From assembly GCF_026385475.1 (NCBI RefSeq), contig NZ_JANIDW010000001.1, positions 62,001-126,000 of the forward strand: DNA of 64,000 bases, read 5' to 3'. Position 1 is the stretch's first letter. Every line of letters starts with the position of its first letter. The position numbers and the translations under genes were made by a program. Shown one piece after another: positions 17,803 to 27,115 of this stretch. The notes under the pieces are model-generated. The model had not been told where the DNA came from, made no database searches, and saw only the letters and a list, made by a program, of their open reading frames with translations. This DNA is from Bombella saccharophila. Lineage in GTDB: Bacteria; Pseudomonadota; Alphaproteobacteria; Acetobacterales; Acetobacteraceae.

Positions 17803-18155
17803 GGGAACGGACTCCGAAGGAGGGAAGGGAGCTGGAAGCTGATCTTCCTAGAAAGTTAAGAATGCGTTTACATTAAATTAACGGAAATAGATTCGCAATA
17901 AAGAATCATAGCGCTAGAGTCTAAATGAGTGTAGTTTTTTCGTAGTCTCAGTGTGCATTGTTGTTTGATAATGTGTTTATAAATTTTGATTATGCCATCT
18001 TTTAGTTGGTTTATAGTCTATTTTGCGTCTTTTTGGTTGTGATTATGTGCTGTCTTACAAAGGGTATAGGGCGATGAGACAAAGAAAAAGGGCAGCAGAA
18101 TTATTGATTCCGCTGCCCTGAATAATGAAGGGTAACTCTACTTATGGTTGTGTGT
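17803..18155. other. AT-rich 353-bp spacer between Hint copies 2 and 3
   Basis: No gene recognised. It contains the terminator of copy 3 near 18080-18118 and presumably the minus-strand promoter of copy 2. A short inverted repeat GATTC-N8-GAATC lies at 17890-17907, in the upstream region of copy 2. The rest is plain AT-rich sequence. Confidence 0.6.
18081..18118 (-). terminator. Terminator of Hint copy 3
   Basis: Stem GGGCAGC with GCTGCCC, extended by GAAT/ATTC after one mismatch, followed on the minus strand by TTTTTCTTTGTCT. A good intrinsic terminator for the minus-strand gene ending at 18156. Confidence 0.85.
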
Positions 18156-19790
18156 TTAGCCTGCTTTATTGAAGCGATAAGGCTCTAGGGAGGGGGTATC
18201 TTCTTCAAGATAAGGCCCACCAGCGACGACTTTGATAGCGAGCAACCCAGTTTTTAGCCCATCAAAATAGGGCTCAGCTGGGAGGGGCAAGAAGGCTGCT
18301 CCTTTTGTCCAACGGAGAGGCGCATCCTCCAAAGCCCACCATCCGTCTAGCGTTTGTGTAGTGAGATGGGCGTCGATATTACGTGAGTGGCCACCTTGGA
18401 AGTAGAGTATCTCACCGATGAGAACACCTAATGAACGTCTATCATCTACATAAGGGCCGTGCACATCGACTGGGCGGCTGGTTTTGGAGATGAGTGTAAG
18501 ATACTTCGTATCGGGAGGGATGGCGAAGGTCTTATAACCGTTGGAGGTATGTTGTTCGCGCAAAATGCGCCCTTGATCAGTGAGTAAGTGGAAGTTGGGA
18601 TCCTCAGAAAGCACTTCTGCTTTGTAAGGATGCTGAATGGGGACGTTTAAGTCTGCAGCACGTTGGAGGAGGTTATGATAGCGGGGTGCTACAAACTCCT
18701 GTGTTGTGCATAATGGTGCAGCAGCATGTTCGTGCCAGGATAGCTTCTTTGTAGCATGTGGATGTACAATGACGTTTTCATGCTGAGTGGCTGGAGAGGA
18801 TGGTATAAAGGTATGGCGATTGCCTGTGTCGAGATAGCTCTCTGTCATGACATTATTGGCAATGATGACGCTATGTTCCTCTGTCTCGATATGGAAAATA
18901 TCGTGAGGGGTGCAAATTGTTGTGTCGAAATAGATTGATTGTCCGTTGACCATCATCCGGGCTGGGACAAAGAAGCCATCAAAAAACAGGCAATGTTCTG
19001 CCGTGACGAAAAGGTCCTGAGAGGGGATGTTATCGGCTAGGGCGTCTTTTTTGATGCAAACAGGATAGCCCGCCATATCCATGGGTAGGGTGGTATTGAC
19101 CGATGCGTGACTGCGCCCAACCCAGGTGAGGGGCTGTGACTGCATAGTGTCTGTTTTATGGTTGTAGGTCACAACCATATCGCCTTGTTTTAGCTCTTCT
19201 ACCTTTTTGTACCCTGTTGGGGTTTTAATAAGGCTGCCAGCTAAGAAGCATGTATTGAAGGTAAATGGCTCGCCCAAGGAGCCATCCGTTGCAGTTCCGC
19301 AGTCATCTTGACGGAATGTATAATAGCAACCATTCAAATTAAGGGTAAAATGGTTCCCTACCGACCAAGGTTGTCTCCATTTATAAACATAGCCATAGGA
19401 AGTCTGCCACGGGTTAAGCAGCACTTCACCTGGGATAGTGGAGGAGGAGCTCCCTGGCACGGCAGAGGATATAAGATAATATTGCCCCTGGCCGTCACCA
19501 ATAATGAAGCCATTAACAGCCTTATTACCCCAGGAATAGTCGTAACTACCCCTAATGAGGACCTTCCCCGTTTTAGGGTCCTGAATGACAAAATCTTGCA
19601 CCCTTTGGTCGTTAGGGCCGGTAGGGATATGGGTCGTGAATGTCGCTTTTACGCTATAGAGCTGGTTTGAGAGGCTGCCCGGCCCAAATTCTAAACCATT
19701 TGCGGTAGATTGAGATTTATCAATCGTAAGGGAAGTGAAGTTAACAAGATAGGAACCAAGTGTAACGACAGGTTGGGGATCACCAGGCAC
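18156..19790 (-). CDS. Hint-domain protein, copy 3 of 3
   Basis: 544 residues from the GTG at 19790. The frame extends ten codons upstream to an ATG at 19820 that lacks a ribosome binding site, whereas this GTG has GGAGAG six bases upstream and aligns with the N-termini of copies 1 and 2 (P-x-PVVTLGSY). From this start the Hint nucleophile is Cys181, the same number as in copy 1. Domains are the N-domain with GSYDYSWGNKAVNGFIIGDG, the Hint domain from CFLAGSLIKTPTGYKKVE with TAEHC, and the C-terminal region with YVDDRRSLGVLIG and TKGAAFLPLP. Only two extra N-domain cysteines occur. It is the first of three tandem minus-strand paralogs, each followed by its own hairpin, so they may be transcribed separately. 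Confidence 0.85.
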   Translation of the reverse strand: MPGDPQPVVTLGSYLVNFTSLTIDKSQSTANGLEFGPGSLSNQLYSVKATFTTHIPTGPNDQRVQDFVIQDPKTGKVLIRGSYDYSWGNKAVNGFIIGDGQGQYYLISSAVPGSSSSTIPGEVLLNPWQTSYGYVYKWRQPWSVGNHFTLNLNGCYYTFRQDDCGTATDGSLGEPFTFNTCFLAGSLIKTPTGYKKVEELKQGDMVVTYNHKTDTMQSQPLTWVGRSHASVNTTLPMDMAGYPVCIKKDALADNIPSQDLFVTAEHCLFFDGFFVPARMMVNGQSIYFDTTICTPHDIFHIETEEHSVIIANNVMTESYLDTGNRHTFIPSSPATQHENVIVHPHATKKLSWHEHAAAPLCTTQEFVAPRYHNLLQRAADLNVPIQHPYKAEVLSEDPNFHLLTDQGRILREQHTSNGYKTFAIPPDTKYLTLISKTSRPVDVHGPYVDDRRSLGVLIGEILYFQGGHSRNIDAHLTTQTLDGWWALEDAPLRWTKGAAFLPLPAEPYFDGLKTGLLAIKVVAGGPYLEEDTPSLEPYRFNKAG

Positions 19791-19983
19791 GTACGTCTCT
19801 CCTACAATAGGACTGACCATGTTGAGTTACGTATCGTCTAGTAAAAAATATTAATGTTTTATTTATGGCAAAGTTGAGGAGAGATTCGGGAGAAGAGAAG
19901 GTGTTATAATGACGTATGTTCTATTTTTTGACGAAAGTATGGCAATTGTGGACAGAGTGTATGCTGTAGATAATCATATAAAA

Positions 19984-20013
19984 ATGGCCGGAATCTTGTG
20001 GGATTCCGGCCAT
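19984..20013 (-). terminator. Terminator of the aldo/keto reductase gene
   Basis: Perfect twelve-base stem (ATGGCCGGAATC with GATTCCGGCCAT, six-base loop) followed on the minus strand by TTTTATATGATTAT. It lies about 30 bases beyond the stop of the gene at 20044. The rest of the 19791-20043 spacer is AT-rich without a gene. Confidence 0.88.
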
Positions 20014-20043
20014 ATTATTGCAGTTTGGGGTGTATGGGAGGGA

Positions 20044-21033
20044 TTATGACTTCCGGGCTGGGGGTGCCATAAAGGAAGGCGCGATGGGTGTGGGAACGTG
20101 GCGATGAAGGATAGCGTCAATCTCCTTCTTATCCTGTGCGGTGAGTTGCCAGTTAAAGACATCAGCCACACCGTCAATTTGCTCTGGTTTGCGTGCGCCC
20201 CATAGAGCAATGGTTGGGCCTTGGTCTAACACCCAGCGAATGGCGAGCACCATGAGCGACTTACCGTGCCGGTCTGCGATTTTCTTTAAATCATCTACAG
20301 CGGCGAGATAGTCCTTAAAATGCTCCTTTTGGAACTTCGGATCACCAGAGCGGAGGTCGCTCTCGGGGAAGGTTTTATCCGCTGTCATTTTGCCAGTCAG
20401 TAAGCCACGGCAGAGCGGCCCATAAGCCAGCAGGGCAAGTTTATGCTCTTTTGCGTAAGGCAGGACGTCTTTTTCAATCTCGCGCTCAAAGAGGTTGTAG
20501 GGTGATTGAACGCTTGCCAGCGGCGCAACCTCGCGGAAGATGTCCATTTGCTCTGGGGAGTAATTGCTCACCCCGAGTGCGCGAATCTTGCCCTCTTTAT
20601 GGAGCTTTTGCAGCTCACGTGCTGTGTCCTCAATGGGGGTGTTAGGGTCTGGCCAATGGACTTGTTCAAGGTCGATGGTCTCTACCCGTAAGCGGCGGAG
20701 GGAATCTTCCACTTCCTTACGGATACGGGCAGGGCTGGAGTTGCGGAAAGGCTTGTGATCGTCCTTCCAATCTAGGGCTAGTTTGGTGGCAACGCGGGCT
20801 CTATGGGGTTTTTCAGCCAAGGCACGGCCTACCACTTCTTCGGAGTGACCAAACCCATAAACGGGCGCTGTATCGATGAGGTCTACCCCTTCATCTAACG
20901 CGCGATGGATGGTGCGGACGGCATTATCATCATCAGGGCCGCCCCACATCCAGCCACCAATGGCCCATGTGCCTAGGGCAACGCGTGATACGGGTTTGTC
21001 AAAACCGGGAATGAGAATGGTGTTTTCATTCAT
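20044..21033 (-). CDS. Aldo/keto reductase
   Basis: 329-residue NADP-dependent oxidoreductase of the AKR superfamily, a cytoplasmic TIM barrel. The catalytic tetrad residues are visible as Asp and Tyr in DLIDTAPVYGFGHSEEVVG, Lys in VATKLALDW and His in EQVHWPDPNTP. IALWGARKPEQIDGVADV near the C-terminus fits the NADP 2'-phosphate-binding region. The substrate cannot be told from sequence; sugars and small carbonyls are typical. It is a single-gene unit with its own terminator, divergent from cobW. Confidence 0.93.
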   Translation of the reverse strand: MNENTILIPGFDKPVSRVALGTWAIGGWMWGGPDDDNAVRTIHRALDEGVDLIDTAPVYGFGHSEEVVGRALAEKPHRARVATKLALDWKDDHKPFRNSSPARIRKEVEDSLRRLRVETIDLEQVHWPDPNTPIEDTARELQKLHKEGKIRALGVSNYSPEQMDIFREVAPLASVQSPYNLFEREIEKDVLPYAKEHKLALLAYGPLCRGLLTGKMTADKTFPESDLRSGDPKFQKEHFKDYLAAVDDLKKIADRHGKSLMVLAIRWVLDQGPTIALWGARKPEQIDGVADVFNWQLTAQDKKEIDAILHRHVPTPIAPSFMAPPARKS

Positions 21034-21136
21034 AGGTTTGTCTCCATTAGAAAGTGAGGGCCGTGCTTATGAGGGTAACGGCCTCCTTCCCATATGGGGC
21101 GGGGGATGGGGGTGATGCAAGCGTCTGTTCTTCTTT

Positions 21137-21165
21137 TTGGTATTGCGCGGGAGGAGGCGTATAAT
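21137..21165 (+). promoter_or_regulatory. Probable sigma-70 promoter of cobW-WD40
   Basis: TTGGTA and a perfect TATAAT separated by 17 bases, with the -10 box about 32 bases before the cobW ATG. I saw no clear palindromic Zur site. Confidence 0.6.
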
Positions 21166-21197
21166 GACCCTCGTTTTTGGAGAGAAGGATAACCCTC

Positions 21198-22265
21198 ATG
21201 GCTGATATGCAGGACCGCAAAATCCCCGTTACCGTTCTGACTGGCTTTTTAGGCGCGGGTAAGACGACCTTGCTAAACCATATTCTAACGGCTGATCACG
21301 GGCGTAATTACGCTGTTGTGGTGAATGAATTTGGCGAGCTGGGCATTGATAATGACCTCGTTGTGGATGCGGATGAAGAAGTCTTTGAGATGAATAATGG
21401 CTGCATCTGCTGCACGGTGCGGGGGGATTTAATCCGGATTCTAAGCCGCCTTTTGCGCCGGCGCGGCAAGTTTGATGGCATTATTGTAGAGACTACCGGC
21501 CTTGCAGACCCAGCCCCTGTTGCGCAGACCTTTTTTGTTGATGCCGGGATTCGCGAAAAGGCAGAGCTGGATGCTGTGGTAACAGTGGTGGATGCTTATA
21601 ATGTGCTGCAAACGCTTAAAGAAAGCCCAGAGGCGGTGAATCAAGTAGCGTTTGCGGATGTGATTATCCTCAATAAATGTGATTTGCTTGATGAGGCGGG
21701 CCTTGCTGCGGTGGAGCAGAAGTTAAAAGCCATTAATGCCGTTGTGCGGATTCATCGTGCTGAGCGGGGCAATGTGGCGTTGGAGGATATTCTGAACCGT
21801 GGTGGGTTTGACCTCAAACGGGCTTTGACCACCATGCCGGACTTCTTAGAGGAAGATGATCACCACCATCATCACGATCACGACCATGAGCATGAACACG
21901 GCCATCACCACGGCCATGACCATCATCATGAGCATGGGGCAGGGGGGCATCATCACGCCCATAATGAGGATGTAACGAGCCATTCTTTCACCGTTACGGC
22001 TCCTTTGGATGAAGAACGCTTTAATGCGTGGATAGGGCTTATTTTGCAGGAGCAAGGGCCGGATATTTTGCGAGCTAAAGGGATTTTACACTTTAAAGGC
22101 CAAGAGGAGCGATTTGCTTTTCAGGCGGTGCATATGATGGCCGATGGCGCGATGATTGGCCCGTTTAAGGAGGGTGAGGCGAAGCAATCACGCATTGTCT
22201 TTATCGGGCGTAAGTTAGACCGTGCCCAGTTGCAGCGTGGTTTTGAAGGGTGTGTGGCTGTATGA
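21198..22265 (+). CDS. CobW/COG0523 family GTP-binding metallochaperone
   Basis: 355-residue G3E-family GTPase. VTVLTGFLGAGKTTLLNHIL is the Walker A region, NNGCICCTVRGDL holds the CxCC metal site diagnostic of the family, ETTGLADPAP is the G3-type segment and ILNKCDLLDE the NKxD base-recognition motif. A long His-rich linker (about residues 224-258) probably binds zinc, and the CobW C-terminal domain follows. By family it delivers Zn (or Co) to a target enzyme. The ATG at 21198 has AGAGAAGG upstream and is chosen over the TTG at 21177. The stop overlaps the start of the WD40 gene, indicating coupling. Confidence 0.92.
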   Translation: MADMQDRKIPVTVLTGFLGAGKTTLLNHILTADHGRNYAVVVNEFGELGIDNDLVVDADEEVFEMNNGCICCTVRGDLIRILSRLLRRRGKFDGIIVETTGLADPAPVAQTFFVDAGIREKAELDAVVTVVDAYNVLQTLKESPEAVNQVAFADVIILNKCDLLDEAGLAAVEQKLKAINAVVRIHRAERGNVALEDILNRGGFDLKRALTTMPDFLEEDDHHHHHDHDHEHEHGHHHGHDHHHEHGAGGHHHAHNEDVTSHSFTVTAPLDEERFNAWIGLILQEQGPDILRAKGILHFKGQEERFAFQAVHMMADGAMIGPFKEGEAKQSRIVFIGRKLDRAQLQRGFEGCVAV

Positions 22266-23344
22266 GCAACCCGCTAAGTAAAACATTGTTACAAACACGT
22301 GGGGCGGAGCATCAGGCGGAAGCCCCCATTATTGCCGTGCAGGCTAGCCGGGGTGGGCAGACTTTCGCAGCCTTGACGATGGATGGGGAGCTGCATCTCA
22401 TCCCGCGGGAAGGGCTACGCCAACAAGAGACGTGGCGTAAGCTGGCTGTGCATGAGGGGGCCATCTCTCTTGCACAGGGATGTGAGCCGGAGAGCTTCCT
22501 TAGCGGCGGGGAAGATGGCCGCGTGGTGGAGACGCGTGCTGATGGCACTATGGAGGAGCGTCATAAGGGCCGTAGCTGGGTGGATTGTCTGGCTAGTACG
22601 CCAACTCATTGGGCGTGCGCTTGTAAGAAGGAGGTGCATCTTTACAAGGCGGGGCATGAAGAGGCGGTGAAGGTGCTAGAGCATCCCTCTGCTTTGAGTG
22701 GCCTCGCTTTTGATGCCAAGGGCAAGCAGTTAGCGGCATCTCATTATAATGGGGCCTCTCTATGGTACGTGCAGTCGAAAGAGGCGAGAGTGCGTGCGCT
22801 AGAGTGGAAAGGCAGCCATACGGGCCTTTGCTTACATCCCGGTGGAGAGGCCTTGGTGACGAGCATGCAGGAGAATGAGCTGCATGGGTGGCGTTTATCC
22901 GATGGGCATAATATGCGCATGAGCGGCTATCCGCGTAAAATCGCCTCCATGAGCTTTACGCGTAAGGGGCGTTGGTTGGCGACTTCGGGGGCGGATGCGG
23001 CTGTTCTATGGCCTTTCTTTGGCGGGGGACCAATGGGCAAGCCACCTATGGAGTTAGCACGTCTGCCGGGTTTGTTTGTGACCTGCGTTTGTGCTCATCC
23101 CACGGATGATATTCTCGCCATTGGTTTTGAGGATGGCACGGTGCTCCTCGCAGAAGTCCCCGCTACAATGGAGGATAACGCACCGGGGGCCGACCGCATC
23201 CTGCCCTTATGTAATGGCCAGCGTAGCGGTGGTGTGGCCCGTGGTGCGGTAAATGCCATTGCCTTCACCCCCCAAGGCGGTGCTGTCATCTTCGGTACAG
23301 AGGAAGGCTATATCGGTGTGGTGGATTTATCTGCCCACGCATAA
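22262..23344 (+). CDS. WD40 repeat protein coupled to cobW
   Basis: 360-residue protein with WD40-like repeats, for example VQASRGGQTFAALTMDGELH, GLAFDAKGKQLAASHYNG, ASMSFTRKGRWLATSGADA and TCVCAHPTDDILAIGFEDG, compatible with a seven-bladed beta propeller. No signal peptide, so it is likely cytoplasmic and a protein-protein platform. Its ATG overlaps the cobW stop codon (ATGA). Such CobW-WD40 pairs are frequent in alphaproteobacteria, which suggests the propeller helps the metallochaperone (inference). It is convergent with the ClC gene, with an A-T-flanked GC hairpin between them. Confidence 0.88.
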   Translation: MSNPLSKTLLQTRGAEHQAEAPIIAVQASRGGQTFAALTMDGELHLIPREGLRQQETWRKLAVHEGAISLAQGCEPESFLSGGEDGRVVETRADGTMEERHKGRSWVDCLASTPTHWACACKKEVHLYKAGHEEAVKVLEHPSALSGLAFDAKGKQLAASHYNGASLWYVQSKEARVRALEWKGSHTGLCLHPGGEALVTSMQENELHGWRLSDGHNMRMSGYPRKIASMSFTRKGRWLATSGADAAVLWPFFGGGPMGKPPMELARLPGLFVTCVCAHPTDDILAIGFEDGTVLLAEVPATMEDNAPGADRILPLCNGQRSGGVARGAVNAIAFTPQGGAVIFGTEEGYIGVVDLSAHA

Positions 23345-23373
23345 GGGCTGATGCTGGAAGGAGCGGCCCTTTT
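23343..23373. terminator. Hairpin between convergent WD40 and ClC genes
   Basis: AAGGGC pairs with GCCCTT across the short convergent spacer and is followed by T residues on the plus strand. It overlaps the stop codon of the WD40 gene. The stem is short with a long loop, so the call is tentative. Confidence 0.45.
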
Positions 23374-24808
23374 ATGGTGCTTCTTCCGGCGTGGAATGGT
23401 CTGATGAGGCTTGGCGGGTTTGGTCATGCTGCTTTTGTAGATACCCTTCCTGCCGGGCGAGGAATTGGTCGGCGAGTTGCCCGTAAAGGGAATGGGAGCA
23501 GACCATGCGTGAGACGCCTAAGGCGAGGAAGGCGGTGGCCAACAAAGCAAGGGTGATTTGCTGGTTATCGCACATTTCCATCACAATGACGGTGGCGGTG
23601 AGGGGCGATTGCACCACGCCGGAGAAATAGCCCACCATGCCGAGCAGAACCACTGCACCGGGGGCGGTATGGGGGAGGAAACGTGCTACCCACCCCCCGA
23701 CAGATGCCCCAATGGAAAGGGAGGGGGCGAACAACCCGCCCGGTATGCCGGAGCAATAAGAAATGATGGTCGCGGCATATTTCATCAAGAAATAAGACAT
23801 ATGGCCATGGCGGGAGCCATCAACGAGGTGATGGGCTTGGATATACCCTGTGCCGAATGTCTCGCCATGGCTAGCAATGCCGAGAATAGCCAGTAAAACG
23901 CCGCATAGGGCGGTAAAGAGAACAGGCCTGGAGCGTTGGATGCGGCCAATTTTACCCGGCAACCCCTTCCCTACACGGATGAGAAAAGCGGAGAAGGCCC
24001 CACCACCCAGCCCGCCCAGGATGCCGCATGCGAGGACGGCGATCCATGCTGTGCCAACAGGGACATCAACTGATGCATGGCCGAAATATGTATAATTGCC
24101 CCCTGTTAGGACAATGGCCGTTACACCAGCAATCACAACCCCTGTGAGCATGAAGCCGGAGGTCCGTTGGTGGAAGGAGCTGGAGAGTTCCTCAATAGCA
24201 AAGACAATCCCGGCAAGGGGGGTGTTGAAGGCCGCTGCCACCCCAGCTGCCCCGCCCGCGAGGATAACGCCCCGGCGTGTGGAGACATTCGCATGACCCA
24301 AAAAGCGGGAATAAGCGTGCATAATAGCGGCACCAACCTGCACTGTTGGCCCTTCACGCCCGATGGATGCCCCGCAGAGCAGCCCTAAGGTGGTGAGGCA
24401 GATTTTACCAAAGGCAATCCGTAACGCCAAAATGCGGTTGATGAGGGAGAAGTCCTCAATATGCAGTGTAGCGATTGTTTGAGGGATGCCAGAGCCTTGC
24501 GCACCGGGGAAGAAGCGTTTGGTCAACCACATGGAGAGGGCTAGCCCGCTAGGGATGATAACGAGCATGATATAAGGGTTCCAGTGGGTTAAGCTCAGAC
24601 AAAGGGAGCTGGCATAATCAGCAGCGCGAGCAAAGAGCCATGCAATGATACCAACCGTAATTGCCCCTGCCCAGAAGATGAGGGAGCGTTGCCAATGCGT
24701 TGTATGTGTGCGTGCCGAGCGGCGAAAGCGCGTAATACGGTTACGCCGCTTCATCGCATGGGGTGAGCTTGGGGCAGGAGGTGGGGTTGGTTGGGAAGAA
24801 TCGGGCAC
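23372..24808 (-). CDS. ClC family chloride channel/transporter
   Basis: 478-residue inner-membrane protein of the CLC family with about ten or more hydrophobic segments. The selectivity and gating motifs are GSGIPQTI, GREGPTVQVGA (containing the gating glutamate) and GGLFAPSLSIGA; INRILALRIAFGK and FNTPLAGIVFAIEE are also family-typical. The gating glutamate suggests a proton-coupled antiporter, but that is family inference. No CBS domain is present. The apparent start is a GTG at 24808; an ATG at 24754 would give a shorter cytoplasmic tail, and neither has a strong ribosome binding site. Confidence 0.94.
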   Translation of the reverse strand: MPDSSQPTPPPAPSSPHAMKRRNRITRFRRSARTHTTHWQRSLIFWAGAITVGIIAWLFARAADYASSLCLSLTHWNPYIMLVIIPSGLALSMWLTKRFFPGAQGSGIPQTIATLHIEDFSLINRILALRIAFGKICLTTLGLLCGASIGREGPTVQVGAAIMHAYSRFLGHANVSTRRGVILAGGAAGVAAAFNTPLAGIVFAIEELSSSFHQRTSGFMLTGVVIAGVTAIVLTGGNYTYFGHASVDVPVGTAWIAVLACGILGGLGGGAFSAFLIRVGKGLPGKIGRIQRSRPVLFTALCGVLLAILGIASHGETFGTGYIQAHHLVDGSRHGHMSYFLMKYAATIISYCSGIPGGLFAPSLSIGASVGGWVARFLPHTAPGAVVLLGMVGYFSGVVQSPLTATVIVMEMCDNQQITLALLATAFLALGVSRMVCSHSLYGQLADQFLARQEGYLQKQHDQTRQASSDHSTPEEAP

Positions 24809-24954
24809 AGTTCGGGTGGGTCCGCCACGGGGTCAGGGTGAAGGGATTTCGGTCCCGTATTCGGATGCAGGGCGGGGTGTGGTCAAGGGGAGATGTGCAT
24901 TTGCATGGCAGATGTGACCTTACCGTAACAGGAGGGACGTACGGGGAGGCTGTG

Positions 24955-25911
24955 TTACATCACCAACACACCGCTTGCACCGGGTTTATGACGTTTGGCG
25001 AGGTCTTCTGGCTCGACATGAATATGAATGGAAGAGCGGCCTAATACGGCGCGGATGGCATGTTCGATGCGGTCGCAAATATCATGAGCATCCGTAATAC
25101 GCATTTCATCAGGGACGATGAGATGGAACTCCACGAAATAAAGAGCCCCAACGCGCCGCATACGGAGGTCATGAGCCTCTAATGCGCCTTGGCCAGCTTG
25201 GGTGATGGTCTGGCCCACTTGGCTGACAAGCTCCGGCGGGGGGGCCTCATCAAGCAAACCGGTCATGGAATGGCGCATCATGCCAAAGCCGGTCCATAGG
25301 ACATTTAAGGCTACAAAGGCGGAGAGGAGCGGGTCCAACCAAAGCCAATGAAGGACAGGGATGAGGCACACACCAACGAGCAAGGCAATACTGGCCCAAA
25401 CATCGGAGAGAACATGATCCCCTGCGGAGCTGAGCGCTTGTGAATGGTGTTTTTTGCCCATCCTCCGCAAGATGAGTGCCCAGAGGAGGTTGATAACCCC
25501 CGCTGAAGCATTGAGCAACGCGCCGGGTAAGGGGGCTTCTGGTGCATGAATATGGAGGGCATCATGCCCTGCAATAGCAAGGATGACGAGGGCGGTGAGG
25601 ACAACGAGTACGCCTTCTATCACGGCCCAAACATATTCAGCTTTGCCATGTCCGTAAGGGTGGTTATCGTCCGCAGGGCGTGCAGCGAAGGCAACGGCCC
25701 ATAAAGTGCCGATGGCAGCAAGAACGTTCAGGATGGTCTCGATAGCGTCAGAGAGCAAAGCCCCGGAATGTGAGACAGCCCATGCTGTGTATTTGATGCT
25801 CAGAACAATCACACTCACGAGGATAGAGAGGCGTGCAACCCGCAAACGTAGTTTCGTTGTGGCGTTATAAGGGGGGGCCTCTTGGGTTGGGAGTGGGAGA
25901 GCGGCAGCCAT
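24955..25911 (-). CDS. Cation diffusion facilitator family transporter, FieF-like
   Basis: 318-residue CDF divalent-metal/H+ antiporter. Transmembrane site residues are suggested by HSGALLSDAIETILNV and HVLSDVWASIALLVG, and DDNHPYGHGKAEYVWAV is the FieF-type loop. The C-terminal cytoplasmic ferredoxin-like domain contains AHDLRMRRVGALYFVEFHL and HAIRAVLGRSSIHIHVEP. The ATG at 25911 lies four bases after the stop of the preceding CDF gene, so the two are translationally coupled; longer frames upstream only shadow that gene. Zn, Fe or Mn could be the substrate. Confidence 0.92.
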   Translation of the reverse strand: MAAALPLPTQEAPPYNATTKLRLRVARLSILVSVIVLSIKYTAWAVSHSGALLSDAIETILNVLAAIGTLWAVAFAARPADDNHPYGHGKAEYVWAVIEGVLVVLTALVILAIAGHDALHIHAPEAPLPGALLNASAGVINLLWALILRRMGKKHHSQALSSAGDHVLSDVWASIALLVGVCLIPVLHWLWLDPLLSAFVALNVLWTGFGMMRHSMTGLLDEAPPPELVSQVGQTITQAGQGALEAHDLRMRRVGALYFVEFHLIVPDEMRITDAHDICDRIEHAIRAVLGRSSIHIHVEPEDLAKRHKPGASGVLVM

Positions 25912-25915
25912 GGGG

Positions 25916-26980
<1,065 letters not shown>

Positions 26981-27115
26981 GAATATCCTGATAGGCAGAG
27001 GAAAGCACAGGAAGGCTAATGATAAGGGAAACTTATTCACGATGCATCATTTTTCTGCTTTGCTTGTGCTGAGCCTGCTTGCCAGAGCCGCGTTGCTAGC
27101 AGTAAAGGAGCGGGC

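Noticed and set aside
14072-19790. Splicing inteins in the Hint genes
   Set aside because: The Hint regions sit in their own full-length proteins, not inside another recognisable host gene, and no clear C-terminal His-Asn splice junction is seen.
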